In this document: piece after piece, positions 1 to 6,155 of the stretch
Position numbering within the stretch: position 1 is the stretch's first letter
How the letters are laid out: every line of letters starts with the position of its first letter
Origin: Acidobacteriota bacterium
GTDB lineage: Bacteria > Acidobacteriota > Terriglobia > Terriglobales > Acidobacteriaceae
NCBI GenBank assembly: GCA_021801945.1
Contig: JAKABE010000117.1
Span: 1 to 8,467, forward strand
Direction of reading: 5' to 3'
Length of the DNA: 8,467 bases
Notes under the pieces: model-generated
Told to the model about the DNA's origin: nothing
What the model saw: only the letters and a program-made list of their open reading frames with translations
The model's database searches: none
Made by a program: the position numbers and the translations under genes

Positions 1-726
1 GCCCATCACAGCCAATCCCTGGAAAAACGCCTGTTGAAACTTCCTACGGTTCTCTAACTGAACAGCGAGGGCACGCTCTCGCTCACTCTCCGAGGCCTTC
101 CACTGGTAGATGGAAGCCGGAACCTGAATCCGCTCTTCAATAACTTGTCTATCGAGAGGACGTCTCTCAAGAATTGCTTGCACCCTGGGGGAATCGAGAT
201 CCCACTCCGCCAGCAAGCGGTCGGTCGGGAGCCCGCCCTGCAATCGAGATGAGGATACACCATAAAAATTCGCGCGGTAGGTGCGGGCAATCGCGCCCAG
301 CCTGTGGATATTGAGGAAAGCGTTCTTGATTTCCAGCGGATCGAAGGTCCACTCCATGTGCCGGATGCCGCGGGAAAGCGCATCCCGCCGTTGCTCCAGT
401 TTGAGTTGTGCGCCCAGCCCGCGATCGCGGTACTCCTCCCTGACAGCCAACATGTGGGAATGGAGATAGATCCGTGGCTCACCATCTCCGGTCTTCACCC
501 CAGGCAAAGACAGAGCGAATCCAACCAGCGTTTCCGCACCCTTTCCGTCCTGCTCAATCGCATCATCGGTCTCAAATGCGCCGATCACCTGGCCGCCAAT
601 CTTTTGCGCCAGCAAGAAGAACCGACGGGGAATCACATCGTTGGCGTCGTAACCCCAAGTGTCGATCTGGAGCCGGAAACAGGCCTCCATCTCGTCGAAT
701 CCCGCGCAGCATCGAATCCGGATCAT
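1..726 (-). CDS. GNAT-superfamily acetyltransferase, COG3375-like (3' end beyond window)
   Basis: The reading frame is open from the ATG at 726 to the window edge (242 codons, no stop), so the C-terminus is missing. GNAT enzymes move an acyl group from acyl-CoA to an amine; the substrate here is unknown. A GNAT core is visible at about residues 30-160. The strand ending in YLHSHMLAV (87-95) is followed by the acyl-CoA pyrophosphate loop R-x-x-G-x-G (R100, G103, G105) in YRDRGLGAQLK. Then come WTFDPLEIKNAFLNIHRLG (126-144) and NFYG (153-156), a combination I associate with the predicted acetyltransferase family COG3375. After the core, GLPTDRLLAEWDL (165-177) is also typical of that family, and a charged helical stretch follows (about 206-235). 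The start codon overlaps the mazG stop as ATGA, so the gene is probably translated by coupling from the mazG message. The GNAT fold is well supported; the COG assignment is from memory of motifs. Confidence 0.85.
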   Translation of the reverse strand, partial: MIRIRCCAGFDEMEACFRLQIDTWGYDANDVIPRRFFLLAQKIGGQVIGAFETDDAIEQDGKGAETLVGFALSLPGVKTGDGEPRIYLHSHMLAVREEYRDRGLGAQLKLEQRRDALSRGIRHMEWTFDPLEIKNAFLNIHRLGAIARTYRANFYGVSSSRLQGGLPTDRLLAEWDLDSPRVQAILERRPLDRQVIEERIQVPASIYQWKASESERERALAVQLENRRKFQQAFFQGLAVMG

Positions 727-1688
727 GACTTCGCCTTGGGAACGGACAGCACCTGAGGACTCGTGTCTGCCGCATCCGCGGAAGCGAGCTTCTGTTTGGC
801 CCGCGCCCACAGCGTCTCCAACTCGTCGACGGAAAGTTCTTCCAACGGGCGCTCCGAAGTCCGCTCCATCTCGCCGAAGCGGCGGCGAAAGCGGAGGTTG
901 CAGCCTCGCAAGGCCATCTCCGCATCCACGCCCAGGTGGCGGCCCAAGTTGACCACGGTAAACAACAGGTCGCCCAGCTCAGCCTCGACAGCCGGCTGGC
1001 GGGTCCGATCATCTGAGGCAGCCTCCGCCTCTAACTCCGCAGTCTCCTCGGCAAGCTTGGGAAGAAGATAGCGCCAGTCTGGCCAGTCAAAGCCAGACTT
1101 GGAGGCCCTGGAGCCCAGCTTGGCCGCCTCCGCCAGCGCCGGCATCGCCCGCTGCACGCTGTCAAGCCGCGAAGCACCGAGATTCCCTATCCCGTCGGCA
1201 TCGGCTACCCGCTTTTCAGCGCTCTTGATTTCTTCCCAGTTGTGCAGCACGCCCGCCGAGCCCTCGACGTCGGTATCCACCTCTGCGCGGTTCCCGGCCG
1301 CACGCGCGGCCTCATCACCAAAGACATGGGGATGGCGCCGGACAAGTTTGCGGTTCAGTTGCTCCAAAACCTCGGCGATGGTGAAACGCCCCTCGTTAGC
1401 GGCCATCTCCGCATAAAAGAGCACTTGCAGCAAGAGGTCTCCGAGTTCCTCGGCCAAATGAGGAAAATTCCGACGCTCGATGGCGTCGAAGACCTCGTAT
1501 ACCTCCTCCAGCGTGTACTTGCGGATAGAGTCAAAGGATTGCTCGCGATCCCAGGGGCAGCCACCGGGAGCGCGCAGTCGCGCCATGATGGTCACCGACT
1601 CTTCAAACAACGCCGCCGCCCGCGCCGCTTCGGTTGGGCTGTGCGGCGTAGAGGCATTGCGGTCGGAACGCTCGCGTGCGGGGACCAT
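723..1688 (-). CDS. mazG: MazG family nucleoside triphosphate pyrophosphohydrolase, two-domain
   Basis: MazG hydrolyses (d)NTPs to the monophosphate and pyrophosphate in the cytoplasm, clearing non-canonical nucleotides; E. coli MazG also affects ppGpp levels. The protein has 321 residues against about 263 in E. coli. The signature GGCPWDREQ is at 42-50. The N-terminal domain shows EEVYE (61-65) and EELGDLLLQV (80-89), the acidic Mg-binding pattern, followed by RRHPHVFGD (118-126). The C-terminal domain repeats it as KLAEETAELE (211-220) and EAELGDLLF (235-243). Extra length comes from an N-terminal extension, an insertion between VFGD and the conserved NWEEIKSAEK (150-159), and a C-terminal tail. 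The ATG at 1688 is preferred because an internal Met35 start would remove the helix ahead of GGCPWD that the family keeps; its ribosome site is weak. It is divergent from the prepilin peptidase gene and coupled to the GNAT gene downstream. Confidence 0.95.
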   Translation of the reverse strand: MVPARERSDRNASTPHSPTEAARAAALFEESVTIMARLRAPGGCPWDREQSFDSIRKYTLEEVYEVFDAIERRNFPHLAEELGDLLLQVLFYAEMAANEGRFTIAEVLEQLNRKLVRRHPHVFGDEAARAAGNRAEVDTDVEGSAGVLHNWEEIKSAEKRVADADGIGNLGASRLDSVQRAMPALAEAAKLGSRASKSGFDWPDWRYLLPKLAEETAELEAEAASDDRTRQPAVEAELGDLLFTVVNLGRHLGVDAEMALRGCNLRFRRRFGEMERTSERPLEELSVDELETLWARAKQKLASADAADTSPQVLSVPKAKS

Positions 1689-1874
1689 GTATTCTCAGTT
1701 TACCTGGTGGGGTGTTTGCCCGCTGGCGTGCCGGGGTGGGCCTTTCGTTCGCGCGTAGTTTCAGTGGTTTCGCGAAAGAATGGACGATTCCCTTTGTATT
1801 CATCGCAGAAAGAGCGGAGAATGCTCAAAGACTAGCTCTTCGCCCATTTTCGGGGCGTATACTCGACCTCGCCA
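1689..1874. promoter_or_regulatory. divergent intergenic region between mazG and the prepilin peptidase gene, with palindrome
   Basis: This 186-base spacer must hold the promoters of both flanking divergent genes. It contains a perfect 10-base palindrome, TTTCGCGAAA (1768-1777), near its middle. Directly after that is a short imperfect dyad (GAAT and ATTC around GGACG, 1778-1790). The palindrome could be a repressor site for one or both genes, but no known operator is recognised. A -10-like TATACT lies next to the prepilin peptidase start. No clear -35 element was found on either strand. Confidence 0.4.
1858..1863 (+). promoter_or_regulatory. possible -10 element for the prepilin peptidase gene
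   Basis: TATACT matches the -10 consensus TATAAT at five of six positions. Transcription would begin around 1869-1870, only about five bases before the ATG at 1875. No Shine-Dalgarno sequence precedes that ATG, so the two observations together fit a nearly leaderless message. No acceptable -35 box is seen at 16-18 bases upstream, so this is tentative. Confidence 0.3.
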
Positions 1875-2789
1875 ATGATTCGCATCTTCTGGACGGCGTT
1901 TGCGGCGCTTCTCGGTTTGGCCTTCGGCAGCTTCCTGAACGTCTGCCTGAGCCGCTGGATCGCGGGCGAAAGCATCGTCAAGCCCGCTTCGCATTGCCGC
2001 GGTTGCGGGCGGACGCTCAAGTGGTGGGAAAACGTGCCGCTGGCAAGTTGGCTGGCGCTCAGAGGCCGCTGCCGCACCTGTCATGCCTGGATTGGCTGGC
2101 GCTATCCGCTCGTTGAACTGGCCGCTGCGGTCACGTGGGCTGTCTCCGCGTGGCAGACTCTTTCAGCGCTGGCAGTGCCTGGAACCGCCGCGCCCGACCT
2201 CTTCGATGCCACTGCCTTCGGCCTGGTTAAAATGACCCTCTGCTGGCTCTTGATCTGCCTGGCGGCCCTCGATGCCGAGCAACTTTGGCTTCCTGACTGG
2301 CTAACGCTCGGCGGTGCCGCCGTGGGACTGCTCGTGAGCTTAGTTCGCTTCTCAACGGAATGGATATGGCACTCGCTTCCTCTGCACTGGAGCCTTGATT
2401 CCGGACTGGCAGGCCACCGTGCCCACGTCTTCGATTCCGCCAGCCGCTGGCTACTGGGTCTGCTCCTCATCCCCGGCTTCGTCCTGCTCATCCGCTGGAC
2501 CTATCACACCCTGCACGGACGCGAAGGAATGGGCATGGGCGATGTCAAGATGATGCTGATGCTCGCCGCCTGGCTTGGCTTCTCACGGACTCTGCTCGCC
2601 TTCGTCCTGGGAATCGTGCTGGGTGGTGTGATCGGTATGACCATGCTCGCCCTTCCGGGTCACGGGGGACCCGAAAGGCGGGGCCTCACCAAACTCCCCT
2701 TCGGCGCGTTCCTTGCCGGTGGAGGAATAGTCGCGGCCCTGTGGGGAACCGACCTCATCGGCGTCTATCTCCGCTGGTGCAACTTCTAG
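1875..2789 (+). CDS. pilD: prepilin peptidase (type IV leader peptidase / methyltransferase)
   Basis: This inner-membrane aspartic protease cleaves the leader of type IV pilins or type II secretion pseudopilins and usually N-methylates the new N-terminus. The protein has 304 residues. FGSFLNV (17-23) lies in the first membrane helix. A cytoplasmic loop carries the paired CxxC motifs of the bifunctional enzyme, C41/C44 and C66/C69, with ENVPLASWLALRGRC between them. The catalytic aspartates are D133 in LDAEQLWLPDWLT and D223 in GMGMGDVKMM. About eight hydrophobic segments are visible. A poorly conserved stretch at about 155-190 between the two aspartates is longer than I expect. The ATG at 1875 is the only start: the frame is closed upstream by a TAG at 1833 with no ATG, GTG or TTG in between. 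There is no pilin or secretion gene beside it. The family is certain; the symbol could equally be gspO or pppA. Confidence 0.95.
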   Translation: MIRIFWTAFAALLGLAFGSFLNVCLSRWIAGESIVKPASHCRGCGRTLKWWENVPLASWLALRGRCRTCHAWIGWRYPLVELAAAVTWAVSAWQTLSALAVPGTAAPDLFDATAFGLVKMTLCWLLICLAALDAEQLWLPDWLTLGGAAVGLLVSLVRFSTEWIWHSLPLHWSLDSGLAGHRAHVFDSASRWLLGLLLIPGFVLLIRWTYHTLHGREGMGMGDVKMMLMLAAWLGFSRTLLAFVLGIVLGGVIGMTMLALPGHGGPERRGLTKLPFGAFLAGGGIVAALWGTDLIGVYLRWCNF

Positions 2790-2794
2790 AGCGG

Positions 2795-3568
2795 CTACTG
2801 CTGCGCCTGCCCCGAAGGCTCGGCGTTGGCTATGTCAGGATTCCGCAAGGCCTTGGCTGCCTTCTTCGCGTACTTTCCGCCGGCATCGTACTCCATCACC
2901 TTAAGATAGTTCTCGCGCGCTGCGGCATACTGGCCCATATGCCGTTGGCACTCAGCCAAACCCCAATACACATCTGGGTTGCTGGGGTCCAGCACCAGCG
3001 CCGATTGGAACCGCGAGTAGGCACCTCTCCAATCCCCTGTGTCCAGGTAGAAGTTGCCTACGCTGATGTCCTGTTTGGCGGTGGGCTGAGGCAGGGGCGC
3101 GAAGATTGAATTCTGCTTTTGCTGATTTCTGCTTCCCGGCGCATTGCCATCCACATCCGGCAACAAGGGGCCCAGGCCAGTCTGGCTGGAGCTAAACCCC
3201 TGCCCCTGGCCGTCAGTCGTAGCCGATCCAGCGTCGTTTGGGCTGGGCACCGGGTCCGAATCGGAGTCGGGCAGCGTGTATCGGCCATTCCCCATGCCGT
3301 TGCCGGCTCCCTCGGAGACGCTCGGCGAATTCGCGGTGGGTATGATTGGAACCGTACTCAAATCCGTGGGAAAGGGATTGGCATTCGACGGAGGCTGCGC
3401 TGCCGAGGGCTTTTGGGTGGACTCCCGGCCGGGCTTTTGAACGCTGGCAGGTTTGTTTTGCCCGGAATCGTCTCCCTTTCTGCCCTGTGTGCCTTGCGCG
3501 CGCAGTACTGGCGCCGCTAGACAACAAGCGAGTCCCGCGGCCAAAAGGAAAAGCGGCTTCACTGCCAT
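2795..3568 (-). CDS. secreted protein with a low-complexity region and two TPR repeats
   Basis: The protein has 257 residues from the ATG at 3568. It begins with a typical signal peptide: K4, a hydrophobic run FLLAAGLACCLAA, and probable cleavage after about A24 (LRA-QG). A long low-complexity region rich in Pro, Ser, Gly, Gln and Asn follows (about 25-165), probably disordered. The C-terminus holds two tetratricopeptide repeats, about 167-198 (GNFYLDTGDWRGAYSRFQSA, then LVLDP) and 199-230 (YWGLAECQRHMGQYAAAREN, then YLKVME). TPRs bind other proteins, so a periplasmic scaffold or assembly role is likely; the exact function is unknown. An upstream in-frame ATG at 3628 would add 20 residues ahead of the signal peptide and run into the SET gene. 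I chose 3568 because GAGG lies just upstream and the signal peptide then sits at the N-terminus. The gene is convergent with the prepilin peptidase gene, stop to stop, 5 bases apart. Confidence 0.8.
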   Translation of the reverse strand: MAVKPLFLLAAGLACCLAAPVLRAQGTQGRKGDDSGQNKPASVQKPGRESTQKPSAAQPPSNANPFPTDLSTVPIIPTANSPSVSEGAGNGMGNGRYTLPDSDSDPVPSPNDAGSATTDGQGQGFSSSQTGLGPLLPDVDGNAPGSRNQQKQNSIFAPLPQPTAKQDISVGNFYLDTGDWRGAYSRFQSALVLDPSNPDVYWGLAECQRHMGQYAAARENYLKVMEYDAGGKYAKKAAKALRNPDIANAEPSGQAQQ

Positions 3569-3591
3569 CGTCCTCGACGCCTCGAATGATA
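3569..3591 (-). promoter_or_regulatory. ribosome binding site and possible -10 of the TPR gene
   Basis: Read on the minus strand, TATCAT (3591-3586; five of six matches to TATAAT) is followed by two GAGG copies, and the second sits 3 bases before the ATG at 3568. This supports the shorter start over the ATGs at 3604 and 3628. A transcript from this -10 would have a leader of only about 11 bases. No good -35 box is visible; one would have to lie within the first codons of the divergent SET gene. Confidence 0.35.
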
Positions 3592-3604
3592 GGATGCGGT
3601 CCAT

Positions 3605-4111
3605 ATGGCGCCCCCGCAAACGCCTCAACTAAAGAAAGCATCGCACATTTCTATGGGCCTCATCATCCGTTCTTCCACCATTCACGCGGCTGGCTGCTAT
3701 GCGACCAAACCGATCCCGAAAGGTGCGCGCGTGATCGAGTACACGGGCCATCGCATCACCAAGGCGGAGGCCGACCAGCGTTACGAGGATTCGCCCGTTA
3801 CCTACCTCTTTGGACTCGGCAACGGCAGGATGGTCATCGACGGCCACGGCATGGCCATGTTCATCAACCACAGTTGCGACCCCAACTGCGAGACCAGCGA
3901 GGAAGACGGCCGGGTGTGGATCGAGGCCATCCGCAACATCGCCGCAGGCGAGGAAATCACCTATGATTACTGTCTCTACGACGGCGGCGACGACGAGGCT
4001 TTCTGCAATTGCGGCGCGATGAACTGCCGGGGAACCATGTACTCTTCCAAAGAGATGCGAAAACGCAAAACCACGGCCCGCGCACCAAGCACGAAGCGCA
4101 AAGGCGCCTAG
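3605..4111 (+). CDS. SET-domain protein-lysine methyltransferase with post-SET zinc motif
   Basis: SET enzymes transfer methyl groups from S-adenosylmethionine to protein lysines; the bacterial substrate is unknown. The 168-residue protein is almost only the catalytic domain. It opens with GCYATKPIPKGARVIEYTG (30-48). The AdoMet/knot motif FINHSCDPNC is at 86-95 and GEEITYDY, with the catalytic-type tyrosine, at 115-122. A complete post-SET motif CNCGAMNCRGTM (134-145) follows. C134, C136 and C141, together with C91 of NHSC, match the zinc ligands of eukaryotic-type enzymes. The last 18 residues are strongly basic (MRKRKTTARAPSTKRKGA). The ATG at 3605 has AGGA about 11 bases upstream; Met17 (3653) is an alternative that would still keep the SET domain but lacks a ribosome site. 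The gene diverges from the TPR gene with a 36-base gap. No histone-like or other obvious target gene lies next to it. Confidence 0.93.
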   Translation: MAPPQTPQLKKASHISMGLIIRSSTIHAAGCYATKPIPKGARVIEYTGHRITKAEADQRYEDSPVTYLFGLGNGRMVIDGHGMAMFINHSCDPNCETSEEDGRVWIEAIRNIAAGEEITYDYCLYDGGDDEAFCNCGAMNCRGTMYSSKEMRKRKTTARAPSTKRKGA

Positions 4112-4476
4112 CGGAAATAGCCCCTCAGCGCCCGCTTCCGCGCCACCCGCCCGCCACATATGCAGGGCAGTCGCAGCAAGAAAGCTTGTCGGCGTAACGG
4201 CTCCAATCTCCTCGCGCCGGAAACGCAGCCGCCCTTCAAGCGAAAATGGAGATCCTGTATCAATAAGCCTTGGCGCCCAGGGTGCTGCGCCCCTGAAGAG
4301 CGGTGGCCATGCACAAAACTCAATGGGACGCGCCTTCTCCTGTCTTGCCTTAGCTCCGCGCTCCGCCACTTCCCTGTGCCTCCGGAGACCAGGCAGCCAA
4401 AAAGGGCATGCCTTGAAAAGCGCTGTTCGCGTAGGACATGAGAGACTGGTAATCGAATTTGAGAGGGAAATATCTT
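4112..4476. other. intergenic stretch with no credible gene
   Basis: These 365 bases lie between the SET gene and the sulfatase. Open frames exist on both strands (for example plus 4160-4441), but they are rich in Arg, Cys, Trp and Pro, lack convincing ribosome sites and resemble no family I know. A weak stem GGCGC/GCGCC with a 10-base loop (4272-4291) is not followed by a T run, so it is not called a terminator. A promoter for the sulfatase should be near the right end: TTGAAA at 4413-4418 resembles a -35 box, but no good -10 follows at normal spacing. Confidence 0.5.
4461..4466 (+). promoter_or_regulatory. ribosome binding site that fixes the sulfatase start
   Basis: GAGAGG ends 10 bases before the ATG at 4477. 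A TTG at 4459 in the same frame would place this site inside the coding region, so the ATG is preferred. Confidence 0.65.
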
Positions 4477-6003
4477 ATGGATGATTCACGTGCGATTTCT
4501 TCTGCTCAATCGCCACTCTCGCGTCGGGAATTTATCAAGGGCTCTGCGGCAGCTGCGGCGTTGCCTGCGTTAGGCGGCCCTGCGAACGGCCAGGCCCAAG
4601 CCAACCCATCCTCAGGGGAAAAACCCAGGCCGAATATCGTCATTTATATCGCCGACCAGTTCCGCTGGGATTGCGTGAGCGCCTACGGCTTGAATCCCAT
4701 GCAAGTCACCCCCAACCTCGACGGCGTGGCGGCACGCGGCGTGGCGTTCCAGAATGCAGTCACCAATCAGCCTTTGTGCTCGCCATCGCGCTCCTGCCTG
4801 TTCACCGGCATGTACGCCACTCAAACCGGGGTGTGGACTCTGACCACTGCGGGCATTGGGCTGAAACCGGACGCCGTTACGTTGGCAACGATTCTCCGTT
4901 CGGAAGGATATACGGCGAACTACATCGGCAAGTGGCACCTGGCGCCGGGAGCCTTCAACGACCCAAAAGCCTGGGGCTTTGTTCCGCGCGAGTACCGCGG
5001 TGGGTTTCTGGACCTCTGGGAAGGAAGCAATTTGCTGGAGTTCACCTCCCACCCCTATCACGGAACAATCTGGAACGGCGATGGAGAGCCCATGCACTAC
5101 GAGGACATCTACCGCGTGGATTATCTCACCCAGCGAGCCGTGAATTTCCTCCACCAGAAACAGGAAAAGCCGTTTCTGTTGGTGCTTTCGCAGTTAGAAC
5201 CGCATTTTCAAAACAACCTCAATGCCTTTGCCCCGCCCAAAGGCTTCCGGCAGCGCTACGTGAACTCATTTGTCCCGCAGGATCTGCGCTTCTTCCCCGG
5301 CGACTGGGACGAGCAACTGCCCAATTATTACGGTGACATCAAGAGCATCGACGATTCCGTGGGAACCATCCTGAAAACCCTCGACGAACAAGGATTGACC
5401 GACAACACGATCTTCCTGTTCATCAGCGATCACGGCTGCCATTTCCGCACGCGCAACGACGAGTACAAACGCAGCCCCCACGAAAGCTCGATCCACATCC
5501 CGCTCCTGGTGCAGGGACCGGGATTCAATCAGTCCCGCGCCGTACGCGAGCTGGTCAGCATGATTGACGTTACGCCGACGCTGCTCGACGCCGCTGGCGC
5601 CAAGGTTCCTTCATCCATGATGGGACAAAGCCTCTTGCCCCTGCTGAACGATCCGGCGGCGCGGAAGGCGTGGCGCCAGGAGGCCTTCATCCAGATCAGC
5701 CAATCCATGGTGGCGCGAGCCTTGCGGACTGATCAATTCACGTATTGTGTAGCCGATCCAAGCCTCTCTGGCGAGCATCCCTACAGCAAGAACTACGTTG
5801 AATACCAGATGTACGATCTGGCTTCCGATCCGCATCAGTTGCTCAATCTGGCGGGCCGGCGCGACGTGCCCAAGCTGGTTCACTATCTAGGTGATCGAGT
5901 GGATGTGGAAGTTGCCGACCATCTGCGTCAGCGGCTCCTGGCGCGCATGGCCGAAGCCGGTGACCCACCGGCTGAGATCAAGCAACGCCGCTTGTATCCT
6001 TAG
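4477..6003 (+). CDS. Tat-exported sulfatase, formylglycine (Cys) type
   Basis: Sulfatases of this family (alkaline-phosphatase superfamily, S1 type) hydrolyse sulfate esters, often on polysaccharides or aromatics. The 508-residue protein starts with a twin-arginine signal, SRREFIKG (15-22), followed by an Ala-rich hydrophobic run, so it is exported folded. The active-site signature CSPSRSCLFTG starts at C101, the residue converted to formylglycine by a maturase. Metal and substrate residues are in place: IADQFRWD (58-65, the ADQ variant of the usual ADD), GKWH (151-154), SDHG (317-320) and K331 in KRSPHESS. It ends with the usual MYDLASDPHQLLNLAG block. It appears full length and intact. Codon third positions look less GC-biased than in dnaX downstream. 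No sulfatase-maturating enzyme or glycan gene is in the window, so the substrate cannot be inferred. It appears to be transcribed alone. Confidence 0.95.
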   Translation: MDDSRAISSAQSPLSRREFIKGSAAAAALPALGGPANGQAQANPSSGEKPRPNIVIYIADQFRWDCVSAYGLNPMQVTPNLDGVAARGVAFQNAVTNQPLCSPSRSCLFTGMYATQTGVWTLTTAGIGLKPDAVTLATILRSEGYTANYIGKWHLAPGAFNDPKAWGFVPREYRGGFLDLWEGSNLLEFTSHPYHGTIWNGDGEPMHYEDIYRVDYLTQRAVNFLHQKQEKPFLLVLSQLEPHFQNNLNAFAPPKGFRQRYVNSFVPQDLRFFPGDWDEQLPNYYGDIKSIDDSVGTILKTLDEQGLTDNTIFLFISDHGCHFRTRNDEYKRSPHESSIHIPLLVQGPGFNQSRAVRELVSMIDVTPTLLDAAGAKVPSSMMGQSLLPLLNDPAARKAWRQEAFIQISQSMVARALRTDQFTYCVADPSLSGEHPYSKNYVEYQMYDLASDPHQLLNLAGRRDVPKLVHYLGDRVDVEVADHLRQRLLARMAEAGDPPAEIKQRRLYP

Positions 6004-6155
6004 ATAGCGATCCCCTCTGCGGCTCTCGCTTCAGGCAGACTTCGGCTCTCCGACGTCCGGCGTTCAGCTCCGGAGCATCTGGCCCGGTCCAGAACGATAC
6101 AATCCCACCTAGGCGCTTCGCGCAAGCGTGCCCGCCGCAAGGAGCTTCATCCCCC
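6004..6155 (+). promoter_or_regulatory. spacer upstream of dnaX with candidate -10, palindrome and ribosome site
   Basis: The 152 bases between the sulfatase stop and dnaX contain TACAAT (6098-6103), five of six matches to the -10 consensus, although no good -35 is seen 16-18 bases upstream. Just ahead of it is a perfect 10-base palindrome GCTCCGGAGC (6067-6076), where a regulator could bind. AAGGAG (6139-6144) is a strong Shine-Dalgarno site 11 bases before the dnaX ATG. No T-tailed terminator hairpin for the sulfatase was found. Confidence 0.4.

Noticed and set aside
1242..1835. 197-codon plus-strand open frame across mazG and the divergent spacer
   Set aside because: It is antisense to the conserved N-terminal MazG domain and has no recognisable domain.
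3509..3568. Lipoprotein signal in the TPR protein (Cys15/Cys16 in GLACCLAA)
   Set aside because: The residues before the cysteines do not fit a lipobox (no Leu at -3 for C15, Cys at -1 for C16), and the hydrophobic run continues past them to a normal signal-peptidase site.
4272..4291. GGCGC/GCGCC hairpin as a terminator after the SET gene
   Set aside because: Five base pairs, a 10-base loop, no following T run, and it lies about 160 bases past the stop codon.
3629..4369. 246-codon open frame on the minus strand, antisense to the SET gene
   Set aside because: It mirrors the SET coding region, which has clear motifs; the translation shows only Ala/Val/Gly-rich sequence with no family resemblance and no ribosome site. 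It is typical of GC-rich antisense frames.
4459..4476. TTG start six codons upstream for the sulfatase
   Set aside because: It would lie ahead of the GAGAGG ribosome site, which is correctly spaced for the ATG at 4477.
6020..6050. Direct repeat CGGCTCTC (6020-6027 and 6043-6050)
   Set aside because: Only two 8-base copies; expected by chance in GC-rich sequence and without other mobile-element signs.
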